NCBI RefSeq assembly: GCF_021018805.1
Contig: NC_086247.1
Location: forward strand, 146,779,285-146,843,284
Direction: 5' to 3'
DNA length: 64,000 nt
Origin: Prinia subflava
Taxonomy: Eukaryota > Chordata > Aves > Passeriformes > Cisticolidae
Shown here: in pieces, positions 25,573 to 40,500 of the stretch
Position numbering within the stretch: position 1 is the stretch's first letter
How the letters are laid out: each line of letters starts with the position of its first letter
Translations under genes and position numbers: made by a program
Notes under the pieces: model-generated
What the model saw: the letters and a program-made list of their open reading frames with translations, nothing else
The model's database searches: none
What the model was told of the DNA's origin: nothing

Positions 25573-25955
25573 TGTTAACCTCACAGGAATCTCATCTGCC
25601 CTGCCTGTGGGCCCGATTTTCTGAAGCCTGAGAATTGATGGCTTTTCCCAAGAGAAAGTTTTCAGCAGTTTCTCCTTTCTCAGGCAGCTTTGTGTAAATA
25701 ACTTTTCTTCCCATAACATTCCTGGGCAAACAATATTCCTTTCCCAGGAAAACAAGAACCTCCCTCTAACAACCTCTCTCCCAGGTGCTGTTTGTGTTTC
25801 TTAACCAATGGAGAGAGGTGTCCATCCTGTGGACCAATGGTAAACTTCTTTAGCATAGCATGTTATAAAAAGGCAGAAAGGAATTGTAATAAAGCCTTCT
25901 GATGTTCTTCTACTGCTGGAGTCAAGCATCTTTATTTTGGCGTCTAATTGCGACA
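25573..25955 (+). mobile_element. Probable solo LTR of an endogenous retrovirus
   Basis: Promoter-like signals occur in LTR order. Two CCAAT boxes (25805-25809, 25834-25838) are followed by a TATA box TTATAAAAAGG (25863-25873), an AATAAA polyadenylation signal (25888-25893) and a T-rich tract. The block can be drawn from TG at 25573 to CA at 25955. No gag, pol or env sequence is near, so it would be a solo LTR. I could not find a target-site duplication, so the ends are uncertain. A local 13-mer repeat (25552-25564, 25567-25579) blurs the left edge. Confidence 0.55.
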
Positions 25956-28900
25956 CCTCCCCATCTCTGCTCCCACACCACGTATTCAAACATCCTGCTA
26001 ATGCAATCCAGAGACCTCCAGAACATCCAGACCTTCACTGCTCACCCTCCCTTAGGGAAACCAAAAGGGTTTTTCACCTTGCTGGTAAATAATAATACCT
26101 TTCTCTTTTAAAGTAGTTTGGCAAATTTATTGCATTGCATCCAGGGATTGCTGTGACTAGACTCAAGGTCAGCCTCTGTCCCAGCTGCTCTGTTTTCCAG
26201 GCAGTAATTTAGACTGCAGAGGGGAGCTCTGTTCCTTGATGTACTGAGTTAGGACATAAGGGGAACAATTCCACTGTGTCCAAAAAATAAGTTTACCTTA
26301 CTGATTCTTAGAAATAAAAGGGGATAGGGCCTGGCCAGGTCCTATGTGAAAACACAGAACTGATGGCTTCACTGCAAGAAGAAGAAGTAGGGGTATAGCT
26401 AGAAGTGCAGGGCACACCAGGGCTCAGATGCACAGGAACAGCACTGATTCTTTCAATTTATCCTCTTCTTACAAAAGGCCTTTCTTTCTTTCTTCCCTTT
26501 CCTCCCTTTCCAAGAGCAGAGAGTTAATCTTTGAAGCCCAATGCCCCAGGATTCTGTGTGTGCCAGAAATTTGTATGTGTTTGTATGAAAATTCCAGTGA
26601 CGTGGCCTTGGGCACAAAAACATCCTCAGCCACAGGCTGCAGGGAGGACACGCTGTGGGAGCTACACAGTCTGTTTATACTTGTCTAATATCCTTTCTCC
26701 AGGCAATGGCTACTGACAATTGTCAAAGAGATGAAAAGAGAAGCTATTTTGACCTTTGGAGTGTGTACTCTGCTATGTTGCAGTACTGGAATTTACTTGG
26801 TGAATTCAGATTTCTTTTAGAACCTCAACACCTGAAATTATAGAAGCAAATAATAAAAGGCCTTGAGGGACTTAGAATTGTTTAATCTCCTGATTAAGTT
26901 AATCAAATCTTAAATTGTGTAGGCTAGAGTTTACAGATGCTGAGAATTTGCAATATTAATGCTGCACACCTTTCATTTCAATGTTTGCCTCCTCTATTCC
27001 TCCAAGACAGTGCACTGATCAACTCATAAAGATCATTTCTCCTGCTGTTCCATGGCAGGAGGAGCCTGGGAGGCAGCAGGAATAGGGGAGTTACGGTGTG
27101 CACAGCTCTGGGTGCTCCTCTCCCTGTCTGTGATGTGTGCAACACAACAGCACATGTGTGTCCTGCCAGGTGACACACAGTGGGCAGCACTCCTGGTCCT
27201 GTGATGGAAAAGGGATCATGATGGGAGCCCTCTGAGTGCCTCCATATCCTGTGCACCATCCCAGAAGTGAATAAGGGAGCAGAGAAGTAAAATGTTCCCT
27301 CCCAGGAGGGAAAGAAAGCTATCCAGGACTGTTCCAGGTGGCAAAACAGAGACACACGGCTGAAGCTGAAAAACAAGCCCTGCTGACTGACTGCCACCAA
27401 CTGGTCCATGTGGAGCCCAGTGCTTCCTTGGGGATTCCTACTGACTTTGCTTCAGAAGAGTAAGGAGTTCACAACTCTCTGCATTGATCTGGAAACTGTC
27501 AGCCAAGAGGAATGGCAGAGTGATGCCAAACCCAGGCCAGGTGTCATCCCATTAATGGTGTCCCAATAGAGCAGCTGTAACCTCACAGGATGGCACTTCA
27601 AATTTCCTACACAGAGATTAATGCACACATGGTCAGCTGGTTTGCTCTAAGCTGAGATCCCCAGCTCAGATCACAGGGTCATTCTCAAGCCCCAGGGCTG
27701 GCCATGAACAATTCATATTCCATGGCCCATATCCCATCCCAAATCAGCACATGCAGCTCTCCAGAGGCGTGCAGAGGGGTTTGTTCTGGGAACTGAGGGG
27801 CTCATTGAGATTCTAGCTACAAAACAGGTTACTTCAGGGATGCCCACAGTTTGAATAATTTAAAGTCAAACTGGACAAACACAAGAATGTATTATGCAGA
27901 AGAGCCCATTTTGGAAGGATAGGAGATAACCTTGGTCTCATCTCTCTTCATCATTTTAACTGTGTTAAGAACTTCAGCTGGAAAATGTTTTTCCCAGCAG
28001 AGAAACATTAGGGCCATCCTGTGAAGCACCTGTTTAAAAATCAGACCTAAGCACATCAGGAACACCAGCCTCAGCTGCAGTGCTGAGGACTTGGAAATGT
28101 ACCTGGTGAATCATCAGATCTCTGAAAATCAGCTTCTCCAGCAGCTTCAATTTCAATTTCAAAATACCCAAAGTTATCCAGGTTAGTTTATCATCTACCC
28201 TCCTACCCCCTTAACAGGGAAAAGAAATTAATCCCTCTCTCTGCATCAGTAGTGGCTTCGAAATGTTTTTCTACACATATTCCCAGACTATTCTCTTGGT
28301 CCTTTTGTGAATATTACTGTATTTTTTATTTCTGCTTTTTCTCTCAATAGGCTGTTGTGTTTGATCACACACCTATAGTACATTTTATGTAAGAGAACTG
28401 GCTGTTCCCCTCCTTACCTATTTTTCTCCTCCATTTTCATTCTTTTATCCTTGAATTTCATTTGGGGTTGCATACAGAAGCCACAAATCCATCACTTATA
28501 TGGTCAAGGTGGAAGAGTATAGGCCAGCTCCACAGAGATACTTAAAGGCCAAAGCCCAGCAAAGTTCAGTTCTTTCCCATACCAGACTCTAATATTCAAG
28601 ATAATTATTCTTATTATTTTAATAATATTCTAATTATTAATATTCTAATATTTTAAAAATTAAAGAGTAGTGCATTCTAAGTCTTCATTTTCTGTTAGAA
28701 GTATAAAAGGCAAACACTACTAGAAATGAGCTTGTTCACTCAAAATGCAGCACTATCATTCCACAGAATTTCCATTCTTATCAGTCCCATATAGACAATA
28801 AACAGGAAATTTTCTGACTCCTTAGCGCTAAGAATTAATTTGAATTTCATGACAAGAGATAGGGATCAGGGAGAGAGAGATTAAGAAACACAGTATATCC

Positions 28901-31900
28901 TCATACCCAGAGACAGGGGACTGCAGCCCACACTCACTTTGTTTGAGCAGGTTCAGGTCCCTGGGGCAGTGAAGTCTCAGCAGCAAGTTCAGCAAGGTTG
29001 GCCATGCAAACACAAACTTCCTGCCTCTGGCAGCCATGAGGAGCCCACAATGAGATTTGGGCTGCCAGGACTAATTTCCTAATGGCACCCAGTCAAAATA
29101 ACCTTTTATCAGACGTGGCTACACCTACAGGAGCTGCAGCTCTACCTCCACAGTTGCAGTAATTCCTTGCCAAACATTTGCAGCAGCAAAAGAAGAGGTA
29201 TTTTTAACGGCATTAAATGTCATATGTAGAAAAAGGAGTTTAAAAAAAAGTGACATTAGCACAGGCCCACATTTATAAAGCACTAGTTTCTTCCCTTACC
29301 AAATATATTGAATGATAGAACGGTTTTCAGCCTCCCAGCAGAGAACAATTCTTGAAGTCTGAAGCCAGACAAATTCAGAAAAATCCAGATGAAAAAGGAG
29401 GCACATACTTGAGAGCAGATTCTTGTGTCCAGGGGATGAGATGAACTGAACATAACCATGGAAAACAGGGAACAGATCTACGCTCTGTCTCCAAGCAGTT
29501 CAGAACTACTCCTTTTAGCAAAGGACATAGCACCAAACACTGCTCTGTCTGATATTAAATCCATAATTTATTGTTCCTGAATGCAAACTACTAAATATTT
29601 ACAGGCCACAAACTGAAATTGAACTTTCTTTACAGAAAGAATTCTGAACAGTCTCAGGAATCTCACCCTTACTAAGCTTACTTCCAAACAGACCACACTT
29701 TAATCTTGTTTTCCTCAATTTGGTGAATTCTATGCAAATCATCTCCTCAAAACACATTTGTGTCCTCAGAGGACACACATGAATAATTTCTTCTGCATTC
29801 ATTCATAAAGATTTTAATTCATTAAACTTTTATTTTTCTTCCTCAAAGTTAGTTTTTTGAGCCACTCAAGACAAGGAAAATTTCTACGTTCCAGGTACCT
29901 GAAGTTTCTCCAGACACAGAATTTGGAAGCAGATCTTCTGTAATATAAAGCAATAAAATACAACATCCTGTGGTGCTGTATTTCTCTCTTAGCAGGAGGA
30001 CTCCTATTTTCCATTAAGTAATGATGAACATTTCTTCCTATTGACTCCTCTGGGAACTCTTCTAAAACCCTAAGGATGCTCTGTCTTATTAAAAGTAGGA
30101 AAATCTTCGAAGTAGCTGTGAAGTTCTGCCTAAACTCAGTGCAGATAAAGTATCACACAGAGCAGAAAGATGAATGGGAGACAAGATTGCAATTATTGCA
30201 AACACTGCAGATACAAAAAGATAAACCTCTTTTGAATAGCTTCAGTAGAGGAAAACTGGGTGAGGTAACAACTAGAATAATACAAAAGTCCAGAATGGTG
30301 TGCATGAGAAGAAGGAGGAACATGGAAATATAGTTGTACTTAATGTTTTTGTGGAAAGATTTTCTTTTCACTTAGTTCCACTGTTGACCTCCTGGAATTT
30401 TATCCTTGTGTATCCCAGGCTAAAGAGTTTAGAAATATGTTTGGAGGGGCTACTGTCATTCTTTTCCATGTGAACTGATCCACTTTGCATGGATCAGCTT
30501 AAATGATTATGTAGCTCAGAGAATTCTCAGCCATGGGGTTCTAAAACACTCTTGGAAAGTCAGATACCTGGGTTTAAAACTTTGCTCCTAGGACTGTTTA
30601 ATTATCTACACAAGGTGGTAGGACTTCTATAAGGCATACACATAAAATCCTGTGTATTTGTGATTAGTGATTAGGAAACTTTCTGAAAGATGATTTCACC
30701 CATCTGGAGAGATTGCTACTACTCCCTTATTCTATTTTAATTTAGTCTAAATTAAATTGCCATTGCCAAAACTGTCGCCTAAAGTCAGGACAACCTTGTC
30801 AGTTTAATGTAAACTGAAATTAGAGAGTTCAGAAAGAAATCAGTTTATTTGGAAAACAGCTCAGCTAAGTTTATCTAATTACCCCAGCCCAAACCACACC
30901 CCCTCTGTGCCAGAAACTGTATGAATACCACAGAAAGGTAAGTGCTACCAAAACCATTTATTTTTAATGCATATTACAGAAGATATTCAGATGCACACAA
31001 AAGGGGAACAGATAGTGGAAAGATGTCAGAGCTGTTGATCTGACTTCCTAAAGAGTCAGGTAGAAATTACCAAAATACACCCTTTGCTATCAGAAAAGAA
31101 TTCAGCATTCCCAATTCATCACATATTTCCTGCATTCTGACAGCTGTGACACTAGAGAGAAAAGGGACCTCTTTCCCCACAACAGCTGATCCTAAGAGAG
31201 GATGAGAGCAAAATTCTTTTCAGTTACTGCATTAACTCAAAGGTCTGTGGTCACTCTCCTGCCTTTAATCCACTAATGAACTGCTGGGGACTCCATTTGT
31301 GACATGTGATGCCACCTCTTGTTTCCCTGCTTGCTTTTGTAAGAAGGGGCTGTTTCTGTAGATTCAGCTGGGGACACAAAAGAGGTGCAGTTTTTAGGAC
31401 GAGGTCAGCTCACGTGAGAGGAAATCAAAGGGCTCGTGCCCTTGGAAGTTTTTCTGTCCACAGTTACCCTACTAAAATGTATAACTTCTCCCTCCAAGTC
31501 TTGCTTTAACTCTAAGCACAGCACATTTTTGGGGGTCTCCATGGAACTGACACAGTCCAATGCAACCTTGACTTGTCCTGAAGCACTCAGGGATTTCTAA
31601 AGCAGAGCCCTCTTGAGGGGATCAGTGAGCCCACGGTGACAGGCACGGCTGGAAAGGAGCAGCCTGCAGGGAATGAAGTGCTGGGCTGGAAAGAGGCAGG
31701 AGGGACAATTTCATGACTAAGCAAGACGTGCTGAAGGCACAGGTGGTTTCCCTGTTTCTCACACAGCCAGATTCTGTGATGCTGGGCAAAACATTTGAGC
31801 TGAATTTTGCTAAGTGAGCACCACAGTGTTACTAACTTCACAAATGTCCACCTCTGGGACTTCTGATACTGTTTGAGAAATGCTGAGGGTCAGCACTGCC

Positions 31901-34900
31901 CCTGAGGTCACAGATCTGTGTTTTAGACTCTCACAAAAATAGTCTTTACATCTCAGTATTTAGGATACATTAAGAATTGTCCCTTAGCTCAGGGGAATAA
32001 ACCCCTTCTCGTGTTCAGCAGCTGTCCCATGGAAACAAGTTCATTAGGTTTTCAGAAGCATTCAAAAATTGTGGCAGCAAATGCTAGAAAACTGTGCAAG
32101 AGAAAATTTAAAAGTATCTGAAGGGAGTGTATGGCCCAAGGCCATACATTAAACAATGGGCAGAAAATCAAACATTAAAGAGCTTTTCATCAAAGGACTC
32201 TGAGCACAGGAAGAGTGGTCCTGTGCAAAAAAAACCAACCACAACCACAATGACATGCAATCATTTAATTAAAGATGCACAAAATGCTCAAGGAAATTAG
32301 AGTAATGAATACAAGAAAAAAAGGAATGAAGAGATTCATTAGCCACGACAAGTCCAGCACTGTTGATACTTTTTGAGTGCCTGACATGGTGGTGATTCCT
32401 CTGCTGTATATTGTAACACCATGCAGAGGTATCTAAAGGAACCCTGAAAAAACTACATCAGCTACTGAAAGTTTACAGCAGGGTGAGCAATCAGTAGATT
32501 AATTAATTCTGACTAACGTGAATGATCAGCAGCTGAAAGCTTGCACTGCATCAGCCCAACAAAGTGCTTGTGGTACCCTCAGCTCTTCCAAAAGAGCCTT
32601 GCACTGAGCCCTGCACAGGCAGCTTTGGCACCAGGGACCCTCATCCCTCGGGCAGACACAGCCCTGGGGAGGCACTGATTTAGAGCAACTCTGTGTTTGG
32701 TGGCATGTGAAATTCCAGCTCAAATAACCATGAAAATCCTGAGTCTTCAGCACATATTAGCACTTCGAATCAGTATCAGCTGTACTGCTTGATCTTTGCT
32801 GTCTTGAGAAGTGAAAAAACCCAAGGAATTTTAGTGCCTTGCAGTAAGGACATTTTGTTGGGTGAATGATTTCTAACACAATGGCTTTTAGCCCAGGGCT
32901 TAGAAAAACCATCAAGAACAGAAAGCTCAAGTAAGATTATAGGATCTAGCAAGAACACTTCATCTTAACAGCAGTGTAGAAACAATATCAGATGGCTTTC
33001 ATTGCATAACCAAAATCTTCTGGAAAATCTGCCCAATACAATCCAGGGATTTAAATGTTCCTGAAAAATTAAATTCCACACAGGAAGAGAAGCCAGCTTT
33101 CAAACTCCCAGTCACGTGCCACAGCCATGGGTTTGGCTGACTTGCTGCTCACGTGCAGCTTGCCTTCCCTCTGCTGCTGGGGAAACCTGGAGATTACTCT
33201 GGCAATTTCCACCCCATCACCATCCCCACTGTCCTGTGCACCCAATCCACTCCTCTGCACTTGTGCAAGGCTGTCACCTGCATCCTCTGCCTCTAGTCAC
33301 ACTGACACACACCACGGTCACTGCATCCCCTCAGCACCCACTCCAGAGAGCACCACTCCTGCTGCTCCCCTCCTGCACTGCCAAAAAAAGGAGAGAACCC
33401 TTCTCCTCTCAGAGGAATAATTGGTAAGAAATTTGCTGTCTCAGAGCAGCCCTGCTGCAATTGAACATCTTCCCACGTATGCATGTCATCACTTGATTTG
33501 AGGAAGTGGCTGCATTAAACCAGTCTGTGCCATGGGTCAAGTTCTCACAAGAGCTCAGGGCCAGGCACAGCAAAGGACACAGCTGCTCACAAGCCAATCC
33601 TGCACTGGCAACTTTTAGAGCCCATTGAGAGCTTCAAAAATCAGCACTAGGGATACTGAGGGGGAAAAGCTATCAGGAATTGCCTGGCTTTGCCTGTGCA
33701 CTCCTTCTTGGGTAATTTTTACACTCACCAGCTGCTGAGGAGCAGAGCCCTTCATGCTGGCACTCTCACCACTACCATCACCACACCCAGCCGTGGTCAC
33801 TTTTGCTCAGTTTTCTTTCCAACTCTCCCATGTTTCCCATGTTCAGAAAGGACAGGAGAGAGGAGACCCCTGCTGGGTCTGCAGCAACAGCCAAGAGCTC
33901 AGCCCAGGAGAGGGGGTTTGGAACAAGGCTGAGAAGGAATTCCTGACCTCTCACTAGACAAATGCCACACAGGAATGGGCAGTTTTGCTCCTCCAGGTGG
34001 GGTCTCAGAAACAATTTGTGTTTCATTGTTCAAACATTTCAATAAACCCACCCAATGAGCCATTGAAGGGCACCAGGTGTGCTCCTCCTACACGAGGTGA
34101 ACTCTTGCTCTGCCTGGTTGTGAGTCACAGAGAGATTTTATGAACTTGTGTGCTCACAGCTGGGCAATTCTGTCACATGAGCAGCACATGAGCCCCTGTG
34201 GCCCAGGGGTGAGTTGTATTAAAAAAGGAAAATACCCAATAAGGCTGTTCAAACTCAGTGTTATCAATCATTTGAATGTATTGAGCCACTAAATTCTCTT
34301 CAGATACCAAAATCTACAACTCACATAGTCTGGAGTTAATGTTCATACACTGTAGAGGCCCTATAACAGAAAACAAACTGTCTGATATTCTGAGTTTCTC
34401 ATCCACAGGCTTTGCAAAGTGTCTTTGTTATGGAGATAGGCAAAGCTACTGTCCATGAAGGACTCTGTGCAGAAACACTAAAGCCAAGCAAAATAAAAGA
34501 ATGTACAATTCTACAACAATAAGAGAAAAAGGACTGCACTGAAATAGATTTTCCCACACAGAATATTTGCAGTGCAAATGTCTGTAGATGCTGCTGCCCT
34601 CCTAGTGAAGGATCTCTTGACATCTTGCCTCTGGAAATGGAAAAGTGTTTGGCCTACAGGGGAGGTAGCTGGAAATGCTTAGAGAAATATCACAGACATC
34701 TGACACAAGTTGTTTGAAATGCAGCAATCAAGGGACTCTCAAATAAACCTGACTGAACTATCTTAAAAATAATGTTCAAAGGACAGATTCAGCCCTGTAT
34801 AAGCCATTATATTGTGATTATTTTTTTAAAACAGACACAGAGTTTAATAACCTTTGCTGCTTCTGGAGATTCTTTGAAAAGGTGTTTAGCCTGCATAATC

Positions 34901-37361
34901 AAAATTGAGTTCCTGTTACCAAGCTGGAGGCAAACACATCTTCACAGGCTCGTGCAAAATTTCAATAGATTTAGTTGCAGAAGTGCCTCCTATGTTTTCT
35001 TTGCTTCCAAGAGCAGAGATACAATCCCATAAAAGTAGGGTTACTGAGATCTAGCCTAAAGCTAGACAACTTTTATCCTCACCCAGTCTTTCTGGAAGTA
35101 TTTCAATACTTTAGTGCTCAAGATCTTAAAAATCTTGTTATTTCCTGCCTAAAACGATTTATGACCAGATCAGAGCCATCAGTTCTTATTCCAGCAATAT
35201 CTTTCATTTAAAAAAAAAATTACTGTCTCCAGAGAAGGGCCCATTGACCTGAAAAAATGAGAATCAGTGATTATTGAAGCTGACCAAGAAAAATGCTGGA
35301 AATGCCTCAGTCTGACAACGAAATTTTCTCCTAGATAGATATCCTGAGGATGGATAGATTCTCCATTTCAACTATCAGCAAAAAGGAGAAACCAAGTCAT
35401 GGAAAATTCTAATCTCCTCCTTTTATAAGAGATAAGACCCATTAAGCACAAAAAGCATCTTCACCTTTAGTAAGCACACAAATTTACATTTGGAAACTCT
35501 GAAGATTGTGTCACTGTGATGTAAAGAACATATATTGGTGCTGTACCTTGCTGGACTGCTCTGAGCTCCAGAGGAAAAAAAGAGAAGTAAGCACTAACTA
35601 TTAAATACATTGTAAGTTTTCATCAGAAAGTTCAGCAATATCAGTAGACAAACTCTCGAATAACCATTTTGATTAAAAGCAGCCACAAGATTTCTTCATC
35701 CAGTTTTAGAAATTTGGGGTATCTAACTGGTGTTAAGAGGCTCAGTTCCCAAATATCTGCTTGCCCATTTACCCCTTAACTAGCCTCTGCTTCACATTCA
35801 TGGAAACAAATGGATTAGAAAAATAAAACAGTCACATTTTCTTGCTTATTTGAAAAGTCACAGCCAGCCTGTATGAAAGGAGGGAGAGAGGAAAGGCAGT
35901 CCCTAATGCCCAACATGTTATTTTACAATCAGTCAATAAATCATCCTTTTTCTGTTTGTAGAAATGCCTTGAGCAGAACAGAGCAGTCCTGAGATGGTTC
36001 ATTACTTACAAACATTTGATGAAAGTGGATTCAGCTTTTGGTTTATGATCCAACATGCTGGAGGAAGATGAGTTTTCTAGATGAGACACAGGCTGTACAC
36101 ACAAAGCCAAACTGCTGCTTTCTGCTTTGCAGTGCTGTCCAAGGTGCTGGGTTAAAGAAAAACCCAGAGCGGGCTGCTGCCAAAATGAGCCCCACAGTTA
36201 TCACTGCTAGAGACATTGATCCTTGTAAAATTCATCTTCACAGCATTATGGCAAACAGGAAAAGCCGCTGTTACACATATCCTTTATCATTTTTTCTTTA
36301 AGTTACTTTAAGTCTTGCAGTTTATCAGTCTTTCCCTGAATTGTGACCTATCTCAGCAACCTGCCTTTCAAGCAATGCTCATCAAATGTTTCTCAAAGGG
36401 CCCTGCAGCCTGCTGATTGAGTTGTCTCACAGAAGCCTTGCTAATGGTATATGTTTGGAGTGCCTCTAATCATTTTATGAAGTTAGGAAATTCTCATCTA
36501 TTAAACTGCAGCGGACCACAGAGAAATTTTATGGCTTGTCACCGATCGAGATCAGCTGAAAGGAAGGCAGAACGGTGCTTTCAAATTAAATTACAGTTTT
36601 TCAGGTTGGACTGGCACAATCTGTCTTCAGCAAAAGTGGAGCTTTTTTTTTTTTGTGGAACTTTTAGAGCAAATTCAATCCTCAGATTCACTCTGCTGCT
36701 CCCTACCTTTGACAGGGAGCTGCACAGTTAAAAAGCTGACTGTGGCATTCTCAAGCATCCTTCCAGCCCAGTGGCCATGTGCTGTCTGCCAGAAGCCCAT
36801 TTCCAGAAGAGCTCCAGCTTAGCACACACAGGGAGAGACAGTGAAGGAACACAGTCATAATTGGAGGGATTTCACATGCAGATTTACTGAGTGTGATTAA
36901 ACTGGCTGTAACCTTGCTCTTAACCTTCACCTTCCATGCCCAGTGCCATGAGACACTTCTTTGTAGCTCATCCAAAAAGCAGAGAACCACCCCAGAGCTG
37001 TGCAGCTGTTCTGAGCACCCCTGTGTCTGTGGGAGAAAGGAATTGTTCCCCCAAGACCCACCATGAGAGAGGACAGAGAATTTCCCTCTTTTGCCTCTCT
37101 TCTAATATCAAGTTTGCCCATTGCCTGGAGAACGACAACTTACTGAGGAACATATAACTTGCTATTGACTGAATTGCAAAAAGAAAACAGAACAAAGCAA
37201 CAACAAAAGTAAACATTTTGGCCATGTTTATATGTGCTCTGAATTTGCATCCTGTGAAGGTGCTGTTACCTTCTCTGAACATTCATAGAAGAGAATTTCA
37301 ACCCCTCCCTGAATTTAAATGGTCACAGACAGTGAACGTGCCCCCACCCATGGGGAAGACA
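25956..37361. other. Intronic block without recognisable gene
   Basis: A long stretch of intron. The 143-codon minus frame at 26978-27409 has no recognisable domain. 28600-28670 is almost pure A+T. No CR1 or LTR could be identified. Confidence 0.65.
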
Positions 37362-37413
37362 ATTTTTAAGATCCCTTCCAACCCAAACAATTCTGTGATT
37401 TCTATGATTCTCC
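37362..37413 (+). mobile_element. CR1 3' terminal remnant
   Basis: Only the terminal block is clear: AAGATCCCTTCCAACCCAAA, CAATTCTGTGATTTCTATGA, TTCT, matching the CR1 3' end. The 70 bp before it may be diverged CR1, but I cannot confirm that. Confidence 0.8.
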
Positions 37414-37484
37414 TAGAGACTTCTCCAAACATCACACACTTCTATACAACCCTGTAATACAAACAGAGTTAATCTAGGCTGAAA

Positions 37485-37529
37485 ATAAACCAAACCAAAC
37501 CAACCAACCAAACAAACAAACAAAAAAAA
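37485..37529. repeat. (AAACC)/(AAAC)n low-complexity repeat
   Basis: AAACC units pass into AACC, then AAAC units and a short A run. Confidence 0.85.
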
Positions 37530-40500
37530 TTCTGGTGTAAACTGAAATGTAAAGGGACAGTGTTTTTGTAAGTGACAAAATATACCTTGAATTTGTTATT
37601 CACAATTTGAACATACCATAAGGATTTTTTTTCCTAAGACTGTAGGTGTAACACAACATAGCCAGTCACAAGTTAAGTATTTATAGAATACCTTCTTTGA
37701 GACATTACAGAAGAGGAGAGAATGGGAGCTATATAGCTTTTCTGTCAGATATTTTATAAAGATATTAAATATTTGGTGAATTCTAAATAAAAAAAGGAGA
37801 AAGTTATCACAGAACCAAAATACAGCAGAAACGGCTTCTAATCTCTTCCCTCTGGAGGTACCAGAACACTTCATGAGAGGTGGAGTAAGAGTAGAAGAAA
37901 CATTTCAGATGAAAAAAAATCAGAAAAAAAAATACCCAGTCTTCCAGATTATAAAAAACCTGCCTTCCTATCAAGAACTAGCTGCTAGATTGGGCTAAGT
38001 AGGAGGAAAGGGAAAATATGGAATATACTGTCTCAACCACAAAAGATATTTTGTCCTGTAGCAAAATATAGCAAAATTAGAAGCAAAATTCCTGATCTTG
38101 CAGTATCAGAGTTGGAATCCAGTTCTGTGCCTCATGGCTTTCCTCTTTCTTCTTTCTTTTCCTTGTCCTTTGTTTCGCATCTTCTTGTTTTTAATCTTGC
38201 TCCCCAGTCTGCCTCATTCTTTCCCCCAGAGGCAAATTAAACTGAGGGCACTGATTGCAAATTCACACGCAGGCTCTTAATGAGTGTATCATGGCTGCGT
38301 CTCCTTTTGGGCAAAGGAAAACTCAGAAAGGTTTTAGCACACTGAAGCTGCCAGAACAGCCCAGACACCTCACACACACACAAGGCAGAGTCTTTGAAAA
38401 CAAAAGAAAGAAACCTTAGAGACAGCAACCACAAATGACTCCATTCTGCCCATCTTCCTTTCCATATCTGCTTCTTTTTTTCCCCTCAATGGCCTTTCCA
38501 CCTCCCAAGGACATGACTTTTAACCCAGACAACCCTTCCATCTCTCCAAAGCCTGACATCCATGTTTGTGCCTCCCCAGGACCAGCCTTGTCACCTTACC
38601 ACACCAGCTCTGTTTGTGACAACTCTTGGCATGTTTCCCCTCAACCAACCCCTGCTTCCTTTTACACCACACCAAGCACTTTAACAGCCAAAGCACAACA
38701 GTCTGATAACTGCTCACCCAGTATCATGTATCTTCTTATTATCTGCTACATTATCCTTATCTAATTGCATGCACTTTGGCTCCATCTGACATTTTCAAAA
38801 CTACAGATGCTTATTAGCTTTTCTTAGCTAAAAGAAAAAATGTGCATTATAGTGATTATCAGCTCCTGGCACTGCCTGTGAAACATTGTAATGAGAGAGA
38901 CCTTTAACCCACCATAAACAAGCACAATCAGGGCCTATTTTGGTTATTAGCAATGCTCCTACAAATGTTGCCACTGCCAGAATTAATGACGGCATGACTA
39001 ATTATTAATAATCTCATGTTTCTGTCTATGGGTTCTTTTTAGCCAAAAGCTTTAGGCCAAAACCAAAAATTATTTAATTCTGCTCCACCACAAGGAAGCC
39101 ACAAATGAAGTCACTGCCTTGACTCCTTTATGGTGCCAAACAGAAGCAGGTCCTGCCTCACAGGGATAAATAACTGGCTGAAGGCCATGCAAGACTTTCC
39201 TAATAGTTATTCCAATGCTCCAGCTCTGACCCATGCCCCCTCATACAGAAGGCATCTAAATGTGCCCAGAAATCAGAGAGAATTAGCCACTCCTTGAAGA
39301 AGCCTGTTTCAATCTCTTCATCCTCAAACACAGGGAGTATAAACAAGGCAAGTACAATAGATGGGGTTCCTGTGATCCTAAACCTTGGCTGTGTCAGTTT
39401 TAATTAATTACTCTTGTTTGCAATGACTCACTGTATGTGTTCTGACAAGTGTTTGTGCTGCATTTCATAACAGAACAAAGAAGCTGCCTCAACAGCACCC
39501 ACTTTATCAGAGACACCATTGTGAAGCACTATAATACCTCTAGTGTTTTCTCCATGTGTCTCCTCTTGTATCTGGGATTACACAAAAAAAAATTACAAAA
39601 GGAAAAGAAAAGAAAAAAAATGAAAAAGAAGTTAATATAGAGCAGGCAGAGGAACTGTATCAATAAAGTGCTTAGATTTAATATGCAGTAAGAGTAGTAG
39701 AAGTGGAAATTTTGGTTCACTAGAAAGCATTTATGTGTCTATGGCAACATGGTTGTTGATTTCTACAGCTTCCCTGAGAACAAAGTAATAGAAATTTGGT
39801 CTTTTAAGTATTGCTTTTCTTTTCTAGCACCTAGATGAAATAGAAATAGGAAAACAAAATCAAAACCAAATCATATTTAATACAGGTTTATACAGAAACA
39901 TGAGGAAAGATTTAGCAATAAATTACAAACAAATAAAGATAGGATTCTACAGTCACATGAAACATAATCCCACAAGCAATCTGTGCAAATCTCAGGGCTG
40001 TGTATGCAATAAACTTATCTTGGGACAATCAGTCTCTTATGCAAGAGGTCAAACACTATTTAAAGCAGATTCCAACATCCCCTTTGCTCTCTGCTCAAGT
40101 CTGCTTGTGCTTTCCCCTGAAACACAGGATAACCCAACCTGAGAGGAGGGCAGGGACACAGGCAGGAGCTGAACTTGGCAATGCCAGAGGGAACATCACT
40201 GGGAAGTGGCTGAGTGGAGCCATCTGGGCTCTGCTGGGATGTCCATCCTCAGGCGCCAGGGCACAGAGAGATAAGGCTGCCAGCAGCCACCTGTCAGACA
40301 GGGAGAAGAACTGACTCATGGCTTCCCAGCAGTGCAAAAACCACAGAGTTCTTCTCCCATGAAGAGGGGCTGGGAGAGAGGAGGAGACGAGCTGTGCTTG
40401 CTGCCTCTATGGCTTCTAAGGGATTCAGGAGTGTTGGGAGCAAATGGGAAGCCCCTCACCCCAGAGCCACCTCCAATACCACCCTACAGCCAGCAGCAGC

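Noticed and set aside
26978..27409. 143-codon minus-strand frame
   Set aside because: No domain, no splice-site framing and no conserved motif. It is within the range expected by chance in about 64 kb.
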